This document shows, piece by piece, positions 5,041 through 5,797 of a stretch of DNA of 5,797 nucleotides. Origin of the DNA: UBA6136 sp046305255 (GTDB lineage: Bacteria > Pseudomonadota > Gammaproteobacteria > Methylococcales > Methylococcaceae); assembly GCA_046305255.1 (NCBI GenBank), contig JBKCCF010000190.1, positions 1 to 5,797 of the forward strand, read 5' to 3'. How positions within the stretch are numbered: position 1 is the first letter of the stretch; each line of letters opens with the position of its first letter. Made by a program: the position numbers and the translations under genes. Under the pieces are notes generated by a model, which saw only the letters and a program-made list of their open reading frames with translations, was not told the DNA's origin and searched no databases.

Positions 5041-5797
5041 TCAAGCGGATGGCGGGTGCCGTCGCAGCAGCCATCGGGTGAAATCGGCCTCCGGCAGCGG
5101 TTCCGCCACGTGGTAGCCCTGGATGCCGTCACAATGATGCTGTTTGAGGAATCGCAGTTGCTCCGCCGTTTCCACGCCCTCGGCAATGACTTTCAAGCCC
5201 AGGCTATGGCCTAGCGAAATGATGCTCTGGACGATTACGGTATCGTTGCTGTCGGTGCTGATATCGCCTACGAATGACCGGTCTATTTTCAGGTGATCAA
5301 AGGGAAATCGCTTGAGATAGCTGAGGCTGGAGTAGCCGGTTCCAAAGTCGTCAAGCGCCAGCTTGACCCCCAGTTGCTTGAGCCCGGTCAGGATGGGGAT
5401 CACCGATTCCGGCGCCTCCATCAGCATGGTTTCGGTCACCTCAAGCTCCAGAAAATGACCTTCCAGGCGGCAGGCCGCCAGTGTTTCAGCAACTGTTTCC
5501 AGCAAATTGGGGCTTCGCAACTGGCGCACCGATAGATTGACCGCTATGGACCCGGGTTGCAGACCTGCATCAAGCCAACGGCGCGTCTGGCGGCACGCCG
5601 TCTTCAGCACCCAGCATCCTATGGCCTCTATCAGCCCGGTTTCCTCGGCCAGCGCTATGAAACGGCCCGGCAACATCGGCCCCAACTGCGGATGCTGCCA
5701 GCGCAGCAAGGCCTCAACGCCAACAATGCGAAAGCTCTCCATTTGCACTTGCGGCTGGTATTCCAAAAACAGTTGCCCGGTGTCGAGTACGGTATGG
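5041..5797 (-). CDS. EAL-domain c-di-GMP phosphodiesterase, 5' end outside window
   Basis: C-terminal 251 residues of a protein whose start lies beyond the right edge; the frame is open to the last base, reading QLFLEYQPQV as in the normal start of an EAL domain. The enzyme hydrolyses cyclic di-GMP to pGpG. Numbered from the edge, all expected catalytic and metal-binding residues are present: E28 (in VEALLRW), N87 (NLS), E119 and E122 (ELEVTE), D149-D150 (DDFGTGYSS), K170 (KID), E206 (EGVET) and Q226 (QGY). From N87 on, their spacing equals that of characterised active EAL domains (E28 to N87 is 59, against 61), so an active phosphodiesterase is expected. The upstream part probably carries sensor and/or GGDEF domains, as is common, but none is visible here. 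The gene stops 107 bp before the flavoprotein ATG; no terminator is evident between them. Confidence 0.95.
   Translation of the reverse strand, partial: HTVLDTGQLFLEYQPQVQMESFRIVGVEALLRWQHPQLGPMLPGRFIALAEETGLIEAIGCWVLKTACRQTRRWLDAGLQPGSIAVNLSVRQLRSPNLLETVAETLAACRLEGHFLELEVTETMLMEAPESVIPILTGLKQLGVKLALDDFGTGYSSLSYLKRFPFDHLKIDRSFVGDISTDSNDTVIVQSIISLGHSLGLKVIAEGVETAEQLRFLKQHHCDGIQGYHVAEPLPEADFTRWLLRRHPPSA

Overview
The window is GC-rich, densely packed bacterial DNA with seven or eight genes and almost no wasted sequence. The protein types suggest a free-living Gammaproteobacterium: a beta-class glutathione transferase very like E. coli GstA, a CzcD/ZitB-like cation diffusion facilitator, a c-di-GMP phosphodiesterase domain, and a periplasmic FMN-binding protein. 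This placement is inference from protein resemblance; the window has no rRNA or other phylogenetic marker. I see no mobile element, CRISPR array, tRNA or rRNA gene.

Left block (1-1922, plus strand): a small acidic orphan protein (56-301), then a strong 16-bp hairpin, a likely extended -10 promoter, and two tandem glutathione S-transferase genes 24 bp apart. The first is a long, divergent GST with no catalytic cysteine. The second is a canonical beta-class GST (Cys10/His106). The second gene ends in a CTAG that is also the stop of the next, convergent gene.

Middle block (1919-3826): a zinc-type cation diffusion facilitator on the minus strand, and, divergent from it across 138 bp, a secreted periplasmic protein that resembles DUF4412-type proteins. 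This gene in turn runs 14 bp into the convergent gene on its right.

Right block (3813-5797, minus strand): the 3' part of an EAL-domain phosphodiesterase gene, with all catalytic residues present, runs in from the right edge. After a 107-bp gap come two genes joined by a TGATG stop/start overlap. They encode a periplasmic FMN-binding protein with a DxxSGAT flavinylation motif and a four-helix membrane protein with histidines near its periplasmic side. The gap holds a plausible promoter flanked by two copies of a 17-bp imperfect direct repeat, which looks like a regulated control region.

The common thread is redox and metal stress at the cell envelope: thiol conjugation, metal efflux and extracytoplasmic flavin electron transfer. 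The most interesting candidate for an undescribed system is the coupled flavoprotein/membrane-protein pair with its repeat-flanked promoter.
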